In this document: piece after piece, positions 9,775 to 17,799 of the stretch | How positions within the stretch are numbered: position 1 is the first letter of the stretch | Layout of the letters: every line of letters begins with the position of its first letter | From: Robertkochia sediminum | GTDB taxonomy: Bacteria; Bacteroidota; Bacteroidia; Flavobacteriales; Flavobacteriaceae | DNA length: 64,000 bases | Reading direction: 5' to 3' | Assembly: GCF_016786255.1 (NCBI RefSeq) | Contig: NZ_JADMKT010000064.1 | Location: 124,001 to 188,000 of the forward strand | Notes under the pieces: generated by a model | Seen by the model: only the letters and a program-made list of their open reading frames with translations | What the model was told of the DNA's origin: nothing | The model's database searches: none | Translations under genes and position numbers: made by a program

Positions 9775-9785
9775 TTACTTAGTAA
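9775..9785. promoter_or_regulatory. Short palindrome in the ECF sigma leader
   Basis: TTACT-T-AGTAA is a perfect inverted repeat. It lies inside a looser one (GTTAC at 9774-9778, GTAAC at 9790-9794). It is 36 bp before the sigma gene and could be an operator or a leader structure; no regulator is known. Confidence 0.25.
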
Positions 9786-9820
9786 TTCTGTAACCCCTGT
9801 TTTACCTAAAATAGAATAGC

Positions 9821-10396
9821 ATGAGCAAATTGCTTGAAAGAAATATCATTGATCTGCTCCGGGAACGGAACGAGAAAGGTATGGAATTGCTCTTCGATCA
9901 CTATGGCGACACCCTTTTTGGGGTAGCCTACAAAGTCACTAAGGATGAAGATCTGGCTAAGGATGTGGTACAACTGAGCCTGATGAAGATCTGGGACAAG
10001 ATAGACACCTACAACCAGGAAAAATCAAAGCTTTTTACGTGGATATTTCGCATTACGAGGAACACCGCCATCGATAAATTGCGTAGTGCAAATTTAAAAA
10101 GCGATCAGGAGATCCAAATCGAAGTTTCTGACGTATATAACTTAGGGACTGAATCGGTTAATCCGGATCACCTGGACCTGAGAAAGCATTTAGCCTCACT
10201 CGACGAGAAGTACCAGGTGGTGATGGAAGCCTTGTTTTTTCAAGGCATGACCCAACAGGAAGCCAGCGAAGCACTAGATATGCCGCTGGGAACCATCAAG
10301 TCAAGATTAAAGATCGGCCTGAGAGAGCTCAGAAAGATCTACGACCCGGCCCTGGTTATTTTGATATGTAGTATGTTGATGAATTATTTACCATGA
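9821..10396 (+). CDS. ECF-type RNA polymerase sigma factor
   Basis: The 191-residue protein has the two-domain ECF layout. Region 2 spans about residues 20-90, with the DEDLAKDVVQLSLMKIW core and FTWIFRITRNTAIDKLR. Region 4 spans about residues 120-175, with the QGMTQQEASEALDMPLGTIKSRL helix-turn-helix. It overlaps the next gene by 4 bp (ATGA), and that gene encodes its likely membrane-bound anti-sigma factor. It should direct RNA polymerase to a small regulon when released; the signal is unknown. An upstream TACCTTTG box suggests constitutive or sigma-A transcription of the pair. Confidence 0.93.
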   Translation: MSKLLERNIIDLLRERNEKGMELLFDHYGDTLFGVAYKVTKDEDLAKDVVQLSLMKIWDKIDTYNQEKSKLFTWIFRITRNTAIDKLRSANLKSDQEIQIEVSDVYNLGTESVNPDHLDLRKHLASLDEKYQVVMEALFFQGMTQQEASEALDMPLGTIKSRLKIGLRELRKIYDPALVILICSMLMNYLP

Positions 10397-11190
10397 AAGA
10401 AGCTGTGAAAATTTTTCTGGAGGAAGATATTCTGGAGCGTTACGTGATGGGCGCTGCAGATTATGAGGAGAGCCTCCAGGCCGAGCACTTTATTTCTACT
10501 TACCCCCAAGTAAAAGAGGAATACGATAAGTTACAGGAAGACCTGGAACAATTCGCTCGCGCCTACGCCAAACCCCTTCCTGCATCCGTGAGGAACTCCG
10601 TGCTGGAAGAGATCAAGACCCAAAACACATCTGAAGTAACATTTGAAGCACCAAAGAAAAAGTTCGCTACCTGGTATATGGCTGCCGCCATAATCAGTAC
10701 GCTTCTTATGGGGGCAGCGACCGTTACCCTATGGAAGCAAAATCAAATGCTCAATTCTGAGAAACACAATATCACAGAACAGGTCAATTTGCTTAAGAAC
10801 GATATCGTAGAGACCAATTCCAAAATGGAAGTGCTCAAAAGTAAATTCGCCGTATTAAGCGATCCGGATACCAGGCAATACGTTTTTGAAGGAAACGAAA
10901 GAGCCAAGAATCTGAGGTCTGTTGCCTATATCAATCCGAAAGACGGACTAAGTGCCATTAACATCGTATCGCTACCCGATCTGCCTAAGGAGAAGGAATT
11001 TAAGATGTGGGCAGAGGTCGACGGTAATATGGTACTTCTCGGAGTACTCGAAAAAGCCGATCAAAAGCTCATGTCATTACCTTTAACAGATAAAGCCTCG
11101 AGCATACAGATCACCATCGATAATAAAGGAAATAAAGATTTTGCCGCCATCGATACCGAGGTAGCAAGAATCGATTTCACCAAAGAGTGA
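10393..11190 (+). CDS. RskA-type anti-sigma factor
   Basis: The 265-residue protein has an N-terminal cytoplasmic part of about 90 residues, including a YVMGAADYEES segment typical of anti-sigma domains. One membrane segment follows near residues 94-113 (WYMAAAIISTLLMGAATVTLW). After a coiled-coil-like stretch comes a C-terminal RskA domain with the hallmark KMWAEVDGNMVLLGVL. It is translationally coupled to the sigma gene by an ATGA overlap, so it should sequester that sigma factor and release it after an envelope signal. Flavobacterial homologues have the same arrangement. A 13 bp-stem terminator follows. Confidence 0.9.
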   Translation: MKEAVKIFLEEDILERYVMGAADYEESLQAEHFISTYPQVKEEYDKLQEDLEQFARAYAKPLPASVRNSVLEEIKTQNTSEVTFEAPKKKFATWYMAAAIISTLLMGAATVTLWKQNQMLNSEKHNITEQVNLLKNDIVETNSKMEVLKSKFAVLSDPDTRQYVFEGNERAKNLRSVAYINPKDGLSAINIVSLPDLPKEKEFKMWAEVDGNMVLLGVLEKADQKLMSLPLTDKASSIQITIDNKGNKDFAAIDTEVARIDFTKE

Positions 11191-11212
11191 ACCGGCTATT
11201 GAAAACAGCTAT

Positions 11213-11249
11213 AAAAGCAGTAAAACCCTACGTTTTGCTGCTTTTTTTT
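11213..11249 (+). terminator. Intrinsic terminator of the sigma/anti-sigma operon
   Basis: AAAGCAGTAAAAC pairs with GTTTTGCTGCTTT (one T-G pair) around a five-base loop, followed by a run of T. Confidence 0.92.
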
Positions 11250-11331
11250 ATGTCACTCATCAGCTTCCGTGAAGCGCTGTTAAATGGCAAATTTTTAACT
11301 GCTTAAGAAATATGATATCTGCGGATTTTCG

Positions 11332-11339
11332 TATTTTTG
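11332..11339 (+). promoter_or_regulatory. Flavobacterial -7 box for the small four-Cys protein gene
   Basis: TATTTTTG matches TAnnTTTG and lies 16 bp before the ATG at 11356, giving a very short leader. No TTG is seen at the -33 position. Confidence 0.5.
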
Positions 11340-11355
11340 CCACAAATTTGAATGT

Positions 11356-11556
11356 ATGAAACTCGTATTGATAAGTGTCGTATTATTAGCAATTGCTTTT
11401 GCAGGAATCGCCATTAAGATCTGGGCCAAAAAGGACGGTAAATTTGCAGGAACCTGCGCCAGCCAATCGCCATATCTTAACAAGGACGGTCAGGCCTGCA
11501 GTTTCTGTGGAAAACTACCCGAGGAGCAAGAATGCAAAAGCCCCGAGCTTAACTAA
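11356..11556 (+). CDS. Small membrane-anchored four-cysteine protein, NqrM-like candidate
   Basis: The 66-residue protein has one N-terminal membrane helix (about residues 3-23), a short basic linker and a cysteine-rich tail with Cys34, Cys48, Cys51 and Cys60. The tail contains a CSFCG motif. This architecture resembles NqrM (DUF539), the small membrane protein that delivers iron for the Fe centre of Na+-NQR and also has one helix and four cysteines. The first Cys lies right after the helix, as in the Vibrio protein. The spacing and surrounding residues differ, so the link is inference. It is a single gene with its own promoter box, far from the nqr operon at 55.6-61.5 kb. Homologues occur widely in flavobacteria as unnamed membrane proteins. 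Confidence 0.6.
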   Translation: MKLVLISVVLLAIAFAGIAIKIWAKKDGKFAGTCASQSPYLNKDGQACSFCGKLPEEQECKSPELN

Positions 11557-11682
11557 CCGCTTCCCCTCCCTACGTTATCCCATTTCAGAGCGCGCCGGAT
11601 CTGCTATGGGTTTTCAGAATCCTGAAAAACTTCTGAGATCCCACAGATTTCTTATATTTAAACGACATCAAACACCATCCTT

Positions 11683-12246
11683 TTGGAGCTCACGCCGGAA
11701 CTGATAACATCACATATAGAAAAAGCCAGACAAGGAGATCAGAAGTCCTTCAGTTTTCTCCTTAACTCTTTTTGGAACTACGTATACGGTTATCAACTGC
11801 TCCGCACCAAGGATGAAAACCTTACGGAAGACATTACTATAAGAACCTTCACCAAAGCCTTCGATAAGATCGAAACCTACAAGGAAGAGTACGATTTTAA
11901 GACCTGGCTTATCACCATTTCCAAGAATATTCACATCGACCTGTTGCGTAAACAAAAAAGTAGAGGGGAGCACAAAAGGCAGGGCGAGGACGAAAGCGGT
12001 ATTTACGAATTACCCGACGACACCCCTACAGCAGAAGACCAGCTTATTAAAGAGCAGCACCTTGCCTCCCTGCTGGAAGACATTAAAAAACTGAAGCCAC
12101 ACTATCAAAAAGTGATCAACCTGCGCTACTTCCAGGAATTGTCGTACCAGGAGATCTCTGACGAACTTGCAGAGCCGCTAAACAGTGTAAAAGTGAAGCT
12201 GCTTCGGGCGAGAAAACTCCTCGCAGAGATCATTAAGCAGAAATAA
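11683..12246 (+). CDS. ECF-like RNA polymerase sigma factor, TTG start
   Basis: The 187-residue protein has sigma region 2 at about residues 20-95 (ENLTEDITIRTFTKAFDKI, FKTWLITISKNIHIDLLRK). Region 4 is at about 130-180 (LRYFQELSYQEISDELAEPLNSVKVKL). The likely start is TTG at 11683, because no ATG fits the N-terminus MELTPEL that homologues share. An inverted repeat TTTTCAG/CTGAAAA (11611-11628) and a near -7 box TATATTTA lie upstream. No anti-sigma gene follows; the next gene is the NRAMP-type transporter. The target regulon is unknown. Confidence 0.9.
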   Translation: MELTPELITSHIEKARQGDQKSFSFLLNSFWNYVYGYQLLRTKDENLTEDITIRTFTKAFDKIETYKEEYDFKTWLITISKNIHIDLLRKQKSRGEHKRQGEDESGIYELPDDTPTAEDQLIKEQHLASLLEDIKKLKPHYQKVINLRYFQELSYQEISDELAEPLNSVKVKLLRARKLLAEIIKQK

Positions 12247-12282
12247 AAACCTCACCCCTTTTAAATTTCCGTTATAATATTG

Positions 12283-12305
12283 TCTGAAAAACATTATTTT
12301 TCAGA
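12283..12305. promoter_or_regulatory. Inverted repeat just before the NRAMP-type transporter gene
   Basis: Two perfect 9 bp arms (TCTGAAAAA and TTTTTCAGA) flank a CATTA loop and end 14 bp before the ATG at 12320. It could be a metal-regulator operator or an RNA hairpin over the ribosome-binding region. It is not followed by a T-run, so it is not a normal terminator. Confidence 0.4.
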
Positions 12306-12319
12306 AAACTAACCAACCT

Positions 12320-13528
12320 ATGCATTTTCTGAAAAGAATAGGCCCCGGCCTACTTTTTGCCGGTGCAGCCATCGGGGTTTCTCACCTGGTCCAGTCTACA
12401 CGTGCCGGTGCCTCTTTTGGGTACGGACTGTTATGGGCCCTACTCCTCGTTCACCTTTTTAAATACCCTTTCTTTCAATTCGGCCCCAGATATGCCCTGG
12501 CTACAGGAGAAAGTTTACTGGAAGGCTACCTTAAATTAGGAAAGGGCGTACTCCTGGCGTATTTCACCATTACCCTGGCCACCATGTTCACTATACAAAC
12601 AGCAGTGACCATAGTTACAGCAGGGTTGGCGGCCAACCTCTTTGGCATTACTGCAGATCCGGTGATCTGGAGCGTGATCATTACCGTGATCAGTACGGTG
12701 ATCCTTTTACTGGGGCATTACAAACTCTTGGACCGCCTTATGAAATACATCGTGCTCACCCTTACCCTCTGCACCTTGCTGGCGGTGATCATCGCGCTAA
12801 GAGGAGAGCAATCGCCTCCCCTTACCCAGGTATTCCCTACCGAAGCCGCCTCCGTAGCATTCCTCATAGCATTTATGGGATGGATGCCTGCCCCCATGGA
12901 CATATCGGTCTGGCATTCGCTGTGGGCAATAGAAAAGAAAAAGATCCAACCCGATTACCAGATCAAACATGCCCTTGGCGACTTCAATCTTGGCTACCTC
13001 AGCACCATCGTACTGGGGATATTCTTCCTGAGCCTGGGAGCCTTGGTCATGTTCGGTTCAGGAACCACCTTCAGCCCGGGAGCAGGTGCCTTTGCCGGTG
13101 AGTTCATCGACCTGTATACCTCCAACCTGGGCAGCAATACCTTTTTGATCATTGCACTATCCGGATTTACAGCCATGTTCAGCACCACCCTCACCACCCT
13201 GGATGCCTCCCCCAGAACCATGGCCAGGGCCACGCAATTGCTCACAGGGAGAAAAACACCCTTTAACTTCGTATTCTGGATCGCGATCCTGGCAACGGGA
13301 ACTATAAGCATCCTGCTATTCCTGCGGTCAGAAATGAAAACCCTGATCGATCTGGCCACCATCCTTTCGTTTGTTACGGCTCCGTTTTATGCCATTGTCA
13401 ATTACACATTGGTGACCTCCCGCCATATGCCGGAAGGCGAAAGACCTCATACGTCTATGCGCATATTAAGTTGTGCAGGGATCTTATTCTTATCGGGATT
13501 CAGTATTTGGTATATCACAACCCTTTAA
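12320..13528 (+). CDS. NRAMP-superfamily membrane transporter lacking the DPGN motif
   Basis: The 402-residue protein is strongly hydrophobic with about 11 membrane helices and starts with the NRAMP-like GPGLLFAGAAIG helix. In classical Mn/Fe transporters helix 1 carries DPGN, which binds the metal. Here the aligned segment around residues 18-24 reads IGVSHLV, so both the Asp and the Asn are replaced. Helix 6 keeps an MPAPMD segment near residue 192, instead of the usual MPHN. The scaffold is clearly related, but the substrate is uncertain: it may be a different cation or not a cation at all. It follows a sigma factor gene by 73 bp, with an inverted repeat between. Confidence 0.8.
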   Translation: MHFLKRIGPGLLFAGAAIGVSHLVQSTRAGASFGYGLLWALLLVHLFKYPFFQFGPRYALATGESLLEGYLKLGKGVLLAYFTITLATMFTIQTAVTIVTAGLAANLFGITADPVIWSVIITVISTVILLLGHYKLLDRLMKYIVLTLTLCTLLAVIIALRGEQSPPLTQVFPTEAASVAFLIAFMGWMPAPMDISVWHSLWAIEKKKIQPDYQIKHALGDFNLGYLSTIVLGIFFLSLGALVMFGSGTTFSPGAGAFAGEFIDLYTSNLGSNTFLIIALSGFTAMFSTTLTTLDASPRTMARATQLLTGRKTPFNFVFWIAILATGTISILLFLRSEMKTLIDLATILSFVTAPFYAIVNYTLVTSRHMPEGERPHTSMRILSCAGILFLSGFSIWYITTL

Positions 13529-13551
13529 GACATTTTATGATCTGAACTTTG

Positions 13552-13559
13552 TATCTTTG
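13552..13559 (+). promoter_or_regulatory. Flavobacterial -7 box for lipA
   Basis: TATCTTTG matches TAnnTTTG exactly and lies 19 bp upstream of the chosen lipA ATG at 13579. It also shows that the longer reading frame start at 13549 is not the real one. Confidence 0.55.
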
Positions 13560-13578
13560 CCGGAAGAAAATTTCAGCT

Positions 13579-14457
13579 ATGAGTACAGAAACTGTATCCA
13601 AAAGTGTTGCACCAAAAAAAGGTAAACCGAAATGGCTGCGGGTAAAGCTGCCCACAGGCAAGAAATACACCGAGCTTCGAGGCCTGGTAGATAAATATAA
13701 CCTCCACACTATTTGTACCTCAGGAAGTTGCCCGAACATGGGTGAGTGCTGGGGAGAAGGTACCGCCACCTTCATGATCCTCGGAAACACCTGCACCCGT
13801 TCCTGCGGATTTTGCGGAGTGAAGACCGGGCGTCCGGAAACGGTAGATTGGGAAGAACCCGAAAAGGTAGCCCGATCGATCAAGATCATGAAGATCAAGC
13901 ACGCCGTGATCACCTCTGTAGACCGTGACGACCTTAAAGATATGGGGTCTATTATCTGGGCAGAGACCGTGAAGGCGATCCGAAGAATGAACCCCGAAAC
14001 CACCCTCGAAACCCTTATTCCCGACTTTCAGGGCGTAGAACGCAATATTGATCGTATTATCGAGGTAGCTCCTGAGGTGGTATCTCACAACATGGAAACC
14101 GTAAGAAGGTTAACCCGTGAGGTTCGTATCCAGGCAAAGTACGACCGAAGCCTTGGCGTACTTAAATACCTGAAAGAACAGGGGATCAACAGAACGAAAT
14201 CGGGCATCATGCTCGGTCTTGGGGAAACCGAAGAAGAAGTGATCCAAACCCTTCACGACCTTAAGGAAGCACAGGTAGATATCGTAACTATCGGTCAGTA
14301 CCTCCAGCCTTCGAAAAAACACCTTCCGGTACGTTCGTTCATCACTCCCGATCAGTTTGACAAATACCGTCAGATCGGTTTGGACCTTGGGTTCCGCCAT
14401 GTAGAAAGTGGAGCACTGGTGCGTTCGTCATACAAGGCTCAAAAACATATTGAATAA
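13579..14457 (+). CDS. lipA: Lipoyl synthase (LipA)
   Basis: LipA is a radical SAM enzyme that inserts two sulfur atoms into octanoyl groups on lipoyl domains of 2-oxoacid dehydrogenases and the glycine cleavage system. Both cluster motifs are present. The auxiliary cluster site is CTSGSCPNMGECW (C-x4-C-x5-C), and the radical SAM site is CTRSCGFC (C-x3-C-x2-C). The 292-residue length is normal, and the C-terminal GALVRSSYKA carries the conserved Ser ligand. The ATG at 13579 (MSTET) is chosen because a promoter box covers the upstream part. A strong terminator follows, so the gene is monocistronic. Confidence 0.97.
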   Translation: MSTETVSKSVAPKKGKPKWLRVKLPTGKKYTELRGLVDKYNLHTICTSGSCPNMGECWGEGTATFMILGNTCTRSCGFCGVKTGRPETVDWEEPEKVARSIKIMKIKHAVITSVDRDDLKDMGSIIWAETVKAIRRMNPETTLETLIPDFQGVERNIDRIIEVAPEVVSHNMETVRRLTREVRIQAKYDRSLGVLKYLKEQGINRTKSGIMLGLGETEEEVIQTLHDLKEAQVDIVTIGQYLQPSKKHLPVRSFITPDQFDKYRQIGLDLGFRHVESGALVRSSYKAQKHIE

Positions 14458-14478
14458 ATAACACCAACACTATACTCA

Positions 14479-14500
14479 CCCCGCCACGGCGGGGTTTTTT
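14479..14500 (+). terminator. Intrinsic terminator after lipA
   Basis: CCCCGC pairs with GCGGGG around a CACG loop, followed by six T residues. The T-run runs straight into TATCTTTA, a near -7 box for the next gene. Confidence 0.93.
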
Positions 14501-14518
14501 ATCTTTAACCACCACACC

Positions 14519-15517
14519 TTGAAGAAGATCGCTATCGGAATAAACGGCTTTGGCCGCATCGGAAGAACGCTTTTCCGCATTTTACAAGACCACCCATTTA
14601 TTGAGGTAACAGCTATAAATGACCTCGCCGATGCCCGTACGCTGGCCCATCTCTTAAAATACGACAGCATACACGGAGTCATGAAAGCAGACATTACTCA
14701 TGCTTCGGGAAGGATCATTGTGAACGGCAGGGAGATCCCCTTATCCAACGATCGCACCCCGGATGCCATCGCATGGCCCGAAACTGTGACTCTTGTAGTG
14801 GAGGCTACCGGGAAGTTCAAAACCAAGGCCTCCCTTGAAGGTCACCTCAAGAACGGAGTAAAAAAGGTGATCCTGAGTGTCCCCCCCGAAGATCACGACA
14901 TAAAAATGGTCGTATTAGGCGTTAACCAGCACGAGATCACCGGAGAAGAAGATATTATTTCCAATGCTTCCTGCACCACCAACAATGCGGCCCCGATGAT
15001 CAAGGTGATCAGGGACCTTTGTGGCATCGAGCAGGCGTATATCACCACCGTGCATTCCTATACTACCGATCAAAGTTTACACGATCAACCACACCGGGAC
15101 CTGCGAAGAGCCAGGGCTGCCGGACAAAGTATTGTGCCCACCACGACTGGTGCTGCGAAAGCACTCACGCAGATCTTCCCCGACCTGGCCGATGTGATCG
15201 GTGGCTGTGGTATTCGCGTTCCCGTTCCGGACGGATCCCTAACCGATATCACCCTGAACGTAACCCGGGACACGAGTATCGAAGCGATCAACAACGCTTT
15301 TAAGGAAGCAGCCTCCACCACTTTAAAGAACATTTTGGTGTATACAGAAGACCCGGTAGTTTCGGTAGACATGATCGGAAATCCGGCATCGTGTACCTTC
15401 GATGCCCAAATGACCTCAGTGATCGGAAAAATGGTTAAGATCATTGGGTGGTACGATAACGAGTACGGTTACAGCAGCAGAATCGTCAATTTAATTGAAC
15501 TGTTAAGTCAGAAATAG
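14519..15517 (+). CDS. gapA: Glyceraldehyde-3-phosphate dehydrogenase, type I (TTG start)
   Basis: This 332-residue cytoplasmic glycolytic/gluconeogenic enzyme oxidises glyceraldehyde-3-phosphate to 1,3-bisphosphoglycerate. The NAD fold GINGFGRIGR is at residues 8-17, the catalytic Cys sits in SNASCTTNNAAP near residue 155, and HSYTTDQ carries the catalytic His. RRARAA and the C-terminal WYDNEYGYS are also typical. The motif after the catalytic Cys reads NNAAP instead of the common NCLAP. The only plausible start is TTG at 14519. Transcription probably begins at the TATCTTTA element right after the lipA terminator. Erythrose-4-phosphate dehydrogenase is a less likely alternative. Confidence 0.93.
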   Translation: MKKIAIGINGFGRIGRTLFRILQDHPFIEVTAINDLADARTLAHLLKYDSIHGVMKADITHASGRIIVNGREIPLSNDRTPDAIAWPETVTLVVEATGKFKTKASLEGHLKNGVKKVILSVPPEDHDIKMVVLGVNQHEITGEEDIISNASCTTNNAAPMIKVIRDLCGIEQAYITTVHSYTTDQSLHDQPHRDLRRARAAGQSIVPTTTGAAKALTQIFPDLADVIGGCGIRVPVPDGSLTDITLNVTRDTSIEAINNAFKEAASTTLKNILVYTEDPVVSVDMIGNPASCTFDAQMTSVIGKMVKIIGWYDNEYGYSSRIVNLIELLSQK

Positions 15518-15545
15518 CTATATTTAATTTTCTTAACTTACCTCT

Positions 15546-17783
15546 ATGCGGTTCATTATACTCCTCATAGCACTACTTTTCGCACCCTTTTCCGGGGTGG
15601 CACAGACCGACCTCATCAACAAGGACAGTCTGCAAGGCATCATTGAAAAATTTTACAAACAAAAGAATCTGGCCAACTACGAAGGAGCCCTTACAGAGCT
15701 CAACCGGGCAACAGAGCTGGCTTCGATCATAGATGACGAGAGGGTACTCGTTGACCTGTATAACCTGAACACCATCCTCAACCTGGAGTTCAACAAAAAC
15801 ATAAGCCCCTCTCTGAGCTTGCGGCTGGCTAAGGACGACCTCAACGGTTCAGGCACCTACCCCCAGGCCGATGCTCTGACTTCGGTTCTTGCAGCCTATG
15901 TTCAAGCCAGGAACAACAACCCAGGTAACGCCCTCAAAGAGGTAAACCGCGCCAAAGAACTCCTTGCCAAGGTCGACCCGGAATTACTCAATCCCAACAC
16001 ACAGACCTCAATCAATTTCTATTTAGGTCTCACCTATAAGGAGCTGGAGAACTACGCTAAGGCCAAGGTTTATTTCAGTAAGGTAGGTCAACAAGAACAC
16101 AGCTTCGAAAAAGAATACCTCAAAGCAATGTCAAATCTGCGCATGGCCGAGATCTTTTTCGAGAATGACAATTTTGCAAGTGCCCGCCCACAGCTGGAAA
16201 ATGCCTTACAAATAGCCTCTGCACGAGAGTACCCGAAGATCTTAAAAGACGCCCACTTGCTCAGTTATAAGATCCTTGAAGAACAAGGAGAATACCAGAA
16301 GGCGTTGTACCAATTTAAACAAGCCGATAGCATTATTGCCTTGTACTTTAATCCGGATATCCTGCAATCACAGGAAAGAGCTTCCCACGAGAACGACATC
16401 GAAATGATGCAGCGAACGTTTGATGAACTGAATGCGCAAATAAAGCAAGGGGAAGCAACCTCCAACAAACAAAAGCTCACTACGGTTCTGAGTTCTGCCC
16501 TGCTTATTATTATCTCTTTACTTACCATCTCCCTTTACAGGAACAACCAGATCAAGATCAAATCGAATGACCTTCTGATCATCAAGAATAAAGAATTACA
16601 GTTGGCTAAAGAAGAGGCCGAAAAGGCGATGAAAGCCAAAAGTCAGTTTCTTTCTACCGTGAGTCACGAGTTACGCACGCCACTCTATGCGGTTACCGGA
16701 CTCACCCACCTGTTGCTGGAAGAAGACCCTAAAGAAAGTCAGAAGGCACACCTGAAATCATTAAAATTCTCCGGAGAATACCTGCTTGATTTCATCAATG
16801 ACATCCTTCAGATCAATAAGATCGACGCCAATAAGGTATCTCTCGAAAATCAGCCCTTTGACCTGCGCAACTCCCTTGAAGATGTATCGCATTCACTGGA
16901 GCAAACGGCCAGAGAGAACAACAACCGTATTGAACTGGATATTTCTCCTGACATACCTCCGAAGATCATTGGAGATTCACTCAAACTCTCACAGATCTTC
17001 CTGAACCTGGTCGGAAATGCACTAAAATTCACCAATAACGGTACTGTAACCCTTAAAGCCCTTACCACAGAGAAAACCGATAAATTGATCAAGATCCATT
17101 TCGAGGTGGTCGATGAGGGGATAGGGATCTCTAAAGAAATGCAACAAACCATTTTTGAAAGCTTCTCTCAGGGATCGGTACAGATCAACCGTAAATACGG
17201 GGGTACCGGTTTGGGCCTCACGATAGTCAAGAGCTTGCTAGGTCTCTTTAACAGTGAGATCGACCTGGAGAGTGAACTCGGAAAAGGAAGCCGTTTCTTT
17301 TTTGATATCACCTTCGATCTTCCTGAAGAAAAGGTGGCAGTGGCCGAAAAAGAAGAAACTCCGGAGCCCTTGCCTGTCATGGAAAGCACCGACCTCGACA
17401 TTCTTAAAGGCCTCCACATTCTCATCGTGGAAGACAATAAGATCAACCAGGTGATCACCAAAAAAATGCTCGATAAAAAAGATATCACCTGTGAGATCGC
17501 CAATGACGGATATGAGGCTGTAGATATGGCAAAAAGCAACGAATACGACCTCATACTCATGGATATTCATATGCCCGGAATTAGCGGACTCGTTGCTACG
17601 GGGCAGATCCGGGAATTCGACACGAACATTCCGATCATTGCACTTACTGCCATCTCCCTCGATGAGAATACCGATGATTTCTTTGAGGCCGGATGTACAG
17701 ACATCATCACCAAGCCTTTTAAACCGGATACCTTTTACCATACCATAGCCCGCGTTATTGGAGACTCAAGGGCCAGCGTCTAG
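15546..17783 (+). CDS. Hybrid sensor histidine kinase with TPR sensor region and receiver domain
   Basis: The 745-residue protein starts with a signal peptide (residues 1-19), followed by a periplasmic helical region of TPR-like repeats to about residue 310. One membrane helix lies near 315-332 (VLSSALLIIISLLTISLY). The HisKA domain has the phosphoacceptor His in STVSHELRTPL near residue 378. The HATPase domain shows the N box (NLVGNALKFTNNG), G1 (DEGIGIS) and G2 (GGTGLGL). A C-terminal receiver at about 624-740 has LIVEDN, the phospho-Asp in LILMDIHMPG, and the Lys in ITKPF. No DNA-binding output is attached and no response regulator is adjacent, so the phosphate target must be encoded elsewhere. 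Confidence 0.93.
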   Translation: MRFIILLIALLFAPFSGVAQTDLINKDSLQGIIEKFYKQKNLANYEGALTELNRATELASIIDDERVLVDLYNLNTILNLEFNKNISPSLSLRLAKDDLNGSGTYPQADALTSVLAAYVQARNNNPGNALKEVNRAKELLAKVDPELLNPNTQTSINFYLGLTYKELENYAKAKVYFSKVGQQEHSFEKEYLKAMSNLRMAEIFFENDNFASARPQLENALQIASAREYPKILKDAHLLSYKILEEQGEYQKALYQFKQADSIIALYFNPDILQSQERASHENDIEMMQRTFDELNAQIKQGEATSNKQKLTTVLSSALLIIISLLTISLYRNNQIKIKSNDLLIIKNKELQLAKEEAEKAMKAKSQFLSTVSHELRTPLYAVTGLTHLLLEEDPKESQKAHLKSLKFSGEYLLDFINDILQINKIDANKVSLENQPFDLRNSLEDVSHSLEQTARENNNRIELDISPDIPPKIIGDSLKLSQIFLNLVGNALKFTNNGTVTLKALTTEKTDKLIKIHFEVVDEGIGISKEMQQTIFESFSQGSVQINRKYGGTGLGLTIVKSLLGLFNSEIDLESELGKGSRFFFDITFDLPEEKVAVAEKEETPEPLPVMESTDLDILKGLHILIVEDNKINQVITKKMLDKKDITCEIANDGYEAVDMAKSNEYDLILMDIHMPGISGLVATGQIREFDTNIPIIALTAISLDENTDDFFEAGCTDIITKPFKPDTFYHTIARVIGDSRASV

Positions 17784-17799
17784 TAAAAACAGAAAGTTT

